7,425 nt of DNA, taken from the NCBI GenBank assembly GCA_017419325.1, contig JAFOLN010000223.1, positions 1-7,425 of the forward strand. The letters are read 5' to 3'. A program made the translations under genes and the position numbers. Under the pieces are notes generated by a model, which saw only the letters and a list, made by a program, of their open reading frames with translations, searched no databases and was not told the DNA's origin. Numbering within the stretch: the first letter of the stretch is position 1; each line of letters opens with the position of its first letter. This DNA is from Clostridia bacterium (lineage in GTDB: Bacteria; Bacillota; Clostridia; Oscillospirales; RGIG577). Positions 6,361-7,425 of the stretch are shown here, piece by piece.

Positions 6361-6517
6361 TAATGAAGAAATAAAGTCTCTCGCTGCGCTCGTTAATGAA
6401 GTCGGCAGCTGCGCTGCCTAATGAAGTGAAGACGCAGATGTCTTTTTCTTTCGTTTCAACTTCTTCATTAGCGAAGCGTCTTCATTTCTTTATTAGCCCC
6501 GAAGGGGCGTCTTCATT
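6361..6517. repeat. Array of small palindromes spaced by TAATGAAG / CTTCATTA words
   Basis: TAATGAAG occurs three times in plus orientation (6361, 6394, 6419) and its complement CTTCATT(A) three times in the right half (6463, 6480, 6511), making a large imperfect inverted repeat. Between them sit short hairpins: GGCAGC/GCTGCC with a 3-base loop (6404-6418), AAGAC/GTCTT (6429-6444) and GCCCC/GGGGC with a GAA loop (6496-6508). GCGTCTTCATT is repeated exactly at 6476 and 6507, and its inverted core GAAGACGC is at 6428. The array fills the space between the tRNA terminator and the S23-type gene. It is likely non-coding; its origin and function are unknown. Confidence 0.7.
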
Positions 6518-6518
6518 G

Positions 6519-6546
6519 AAAAAAGCACGCTTACGCGTGCTTTTTT
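6519..6546 (-). terminator. Terminator of tRNA-Leu
   Basis: AAAAAAGCACGC (6519-6530) and GCGTGCTTTTTT (6535-6546) form a perfect 12-bp stem with a TTAC loop, starting two bases past the CCA end of the tRNA on the minus strand. A-run and T-run flanks make it an efficient, potentially bidirectional rho-independent terminator. Confidence 0.92.
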
Positions 6547-6548
6547 CA

Positions 6549-6635
6549 TGGTGCCCGAGGCCGGAATCGAACCGGCACGGGATTGCTCCCACGGGATTTT
6601 AAGTCCCGGGCGTCTACCAGTTCCGCCACTCGGGC
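6549..6635 (-). tRNA. tRNA-Leu, anticodon UAA
   Basis: Minus-strand class II tRNA of 87 nt. Acceptor stem GCCCGAG pairs with CTCGGGC, followed by discriminator A and a genome-encoded CCA. The D-arm region reads GGCGGAACTGGTAGACGCC. The anticodon arm is CGGGA-CTTAAAA-TCCCG, giving UAA, which reads leucine UUA (and UUG by wobble). The long variable arm GGGA-GCAA-TCCC is typical of tRNA-Leu. The T-arm is GCCGG-TTCGATT-CCGGC. It has its own promoter and terminator. Confidence 0.97.
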
Positions 6636-6651
6636 ATTGGGAACGAATAAT

Positions 6652-6680
6652 ATTATACACGCACGGGAGCATAAATGCAA
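6652..6680 (-). promoter_or_regulatory. Promoter of tRNA-Leu
   Basis: On the minus strand a perfect TATAAT (6652-6657) lies 17 bp after a weak -35 TTGCAT (6675-6680). The -10 is 17 bases upstream of the mature tRNA 5' end, so transcription would begin only about ten bases before it. Confidence 0.6.
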
Positions 6681-6714
6681 TACTTTTTAAAAAAATACGT
6701 AAAAAAACACACTC

Positions 6715-7101
6715 TCAGCCCAGCTTGCCCTGTGCGCGGGACAGGAACTTTTCGGTCTTTACGATGAACCGCTCATGGCTTCCGCGGGCAACGAGCTCGC
6801 GCTCGTCGTGTACCTCGAAGGAAAACACGAGCCGCTTGCCGTCCACCTCGGTAAGCTCAACGCGCGCCGTTACGTCCATGCCCTCGGGGGTGGCGCGCAG
6901 GTGCTCAAAGTTCATGAGCGTTCCCACGGTGGACTCGCCCTCGGGAAGCTCAGCCTGTGCCAGACGGTATGCCGCGTTCTCCACCGCAAGCACAAGATAC
7001 GGCGTTGCCGCAACGGGATATCCTCCGCTTCCCAGCGCAACGGCGGTGCGCGATGCGTCTATTTTATTCTTTACCTCAAAAATCATTCCTGTTTTAAGCA
7101 T
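6715..7101 (-). CDS. FlK-type hot-dog fold acyl-CoA thioesterase
   Basis: A 128-residue single-domain hot-dog protein related to fluoroacetyl-CoA thioesterase FlK and the wider bacterial thioesterase group that hydrolyses small acyl-CoAs in the cytoplasm. Thr33 (in VAATPYLV), Glu41 (AVENAA) and His67 (FEHLRATPEG) match the FlK triad Thr42-Glu50-His76 in both identity and spacing (8 and 26 residues). The sheet segments AVALGSGGYPVAATP and VTARVELTEVDGKRLVFSFEVHD are typical. The real start is the ATG at 7101, with AAAGGAG six bases upstream (7108-7114); a longer reading to 7149 would run back through the deformylase stop region and lacks a ribosome binding site. It begins 13 nt after the deformylase gene and is probably co-transcribed with it. 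No clear terminator hairpin follows, only a T-run at 6701-6707. Fluoroacetate specificity is not implied; the substrate is unknown. Confidence 0.88.
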   Translation of the reverse strand: MLKTGMIFEVKNKIDASRTAVALGSGGYPVAATPYLVLAVENAAYRLAQAELPEGESTVGTLMNFEHLRATPEGMDVTARVELTEVDGKRLVFSFEVHDERELVARGSHERFIVKTEKFLSRAQGKLG

Positions 7102-7114
7102 TTTCGTCTCCTTT

Positions 7115-7425
7115 TTATATAAGAATACCCTCAAGGTGATCCATCTCATGCTGGATTATCTGCGCCGTAAAGCCCGAAAACGACTTCACCTGCGTTTTAA
7201 ATCTCTCGTCGCGGTATTTTACCTTGACGGTCGTGTATCTTACGGCCTTTCTTTTGCCAACAAGCGAAAGACAGCTCTCCTCTGCCTCGTATTCGCCCTC
7301 TTTTTTAAGTATCTCGGGGTTAAACATCACCATTATCTCGCCGCCGTCGTTTACGGCTATGATGCGCTTCAATACTCCTATCATGTTCGCCGCCATGCCG
7401 ACGCATTCATGAGAGTGCGCCCCAA
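7115..7425 (-). CDS. def: Peptide deformylase family protein (5' end outside window)
   Basis: Metallohydrolase family that removes the N-formyl group from new proteins. About 102 C-terminal residues are present; the frame is open to the window edge, so the internal ATG at 7396 is not the start: the residues before it (CVG) complete motif I. Motif I reads GMAANMIG (canonical GLAAPQVG), motif II ESCLS (canonical EGCLS), and motif III QHEMDHLEG. The metal ligands Cys and two His and the catalytic Glu of HEMDH are all present, but the motif-I glutamine is Met and the motif-II glycine is Ser. The protein ends directly after motif III (HLEGILI), as in short clostridial deformylases. It precedes the thioesterase by 13 nt. 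The family is secure; whether it is the main deformylase or a divergent paralogue is open. Confidence 0.88.
   Translation of the reverse strand, partial: GAHSHECVGMAANMIGVLKRIIAVNDGGEIMVMFNPEILKKEGEYEAEESCLSLVGKRKAVRYTTVKVKYRDERFKTQVKSFSGFTAQIIQHEMDHLEGILI

Noticed and set aside
6361..6517. CRISPR array
   Set aside because: The repeat words are only 8-11 bases, change orientation halfway, and the spacing is irregular; no cas genes are present.
6549..6635. Integration site at tRNA-Leu
   Set aside because: No integrase gene and no duplicated tRNA 3' end are visible in the window.

Overview
The window looks like a chromosomal segment of a Gram-positive anaerobe, most likely a gut-type member of Clostridia. 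This is inferred from strong AGGAGG-like ribosome binding sites before almost every gene, a short clostridial-style peptide deformylase, a clostridial-type flavin reductase, and an array of small palindromes upstream of a four-helix-bundle (S23-type) gene. No 16S rRNA or other taxonomic marker is present. Every gene I can support lies on the minus strand, so transcription runs from high to low coordinates.

Layout in the direction of transcription. (1) 7425-6715: the 3' part of a peptide deformylase family gene, then 13 nt later a FlK-type hot-dog thioesterase; they look like one operon. (2) 6680-6519: a promoter, a tRNA-Leu(UAA) with encoded CCA, and a strong terminator. (3) 6517-6361: an array of small hairpins separated by TAATGAAG / CTTCATTA words, leading into a four-helix-bundle gene of the 23S-intervening-sequence (S23) family. 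Its stop overlaps the start of a TetR-family regulator (ATGA), and a terminator follows. (4) 5345-4133: a promoter, a bacterioferritin-like protein that seems to have lost most diiron ligands, a hairpin terminator, and a flavin reductase-like FMN protein with its own terminator. (5) 4055-1: a near-consensus promoter, a roughly 180-nt structured leader, then ilvB, ilvN and ilvD. ilvD runs off the window and lacks only about its last 75 residues.

Functionally, ilvB and ilvN encode the catalytic and regulatory subunits of acetohydroxyacid synthase. ilvD encodes dihydroxy-acid dehydratase. Together they supply two of the steps of valine/isoleucine synthesis; ilvC is not in the window. The long leader and a terminator-like hairpin between ilvN and ilvD suggest RNA-level control. 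The remaining genes are housekeeping or redox/regulatory.

The most interesting non-gene signals are the crossing complementary segments in the ilvB leader and the palindrome array next to the S23 gene. The odd proteins are the ligand-poor ferritin and a deformylase lacking the motif-I glutamine. No phage, IS, CRISPR or defence system is visible.
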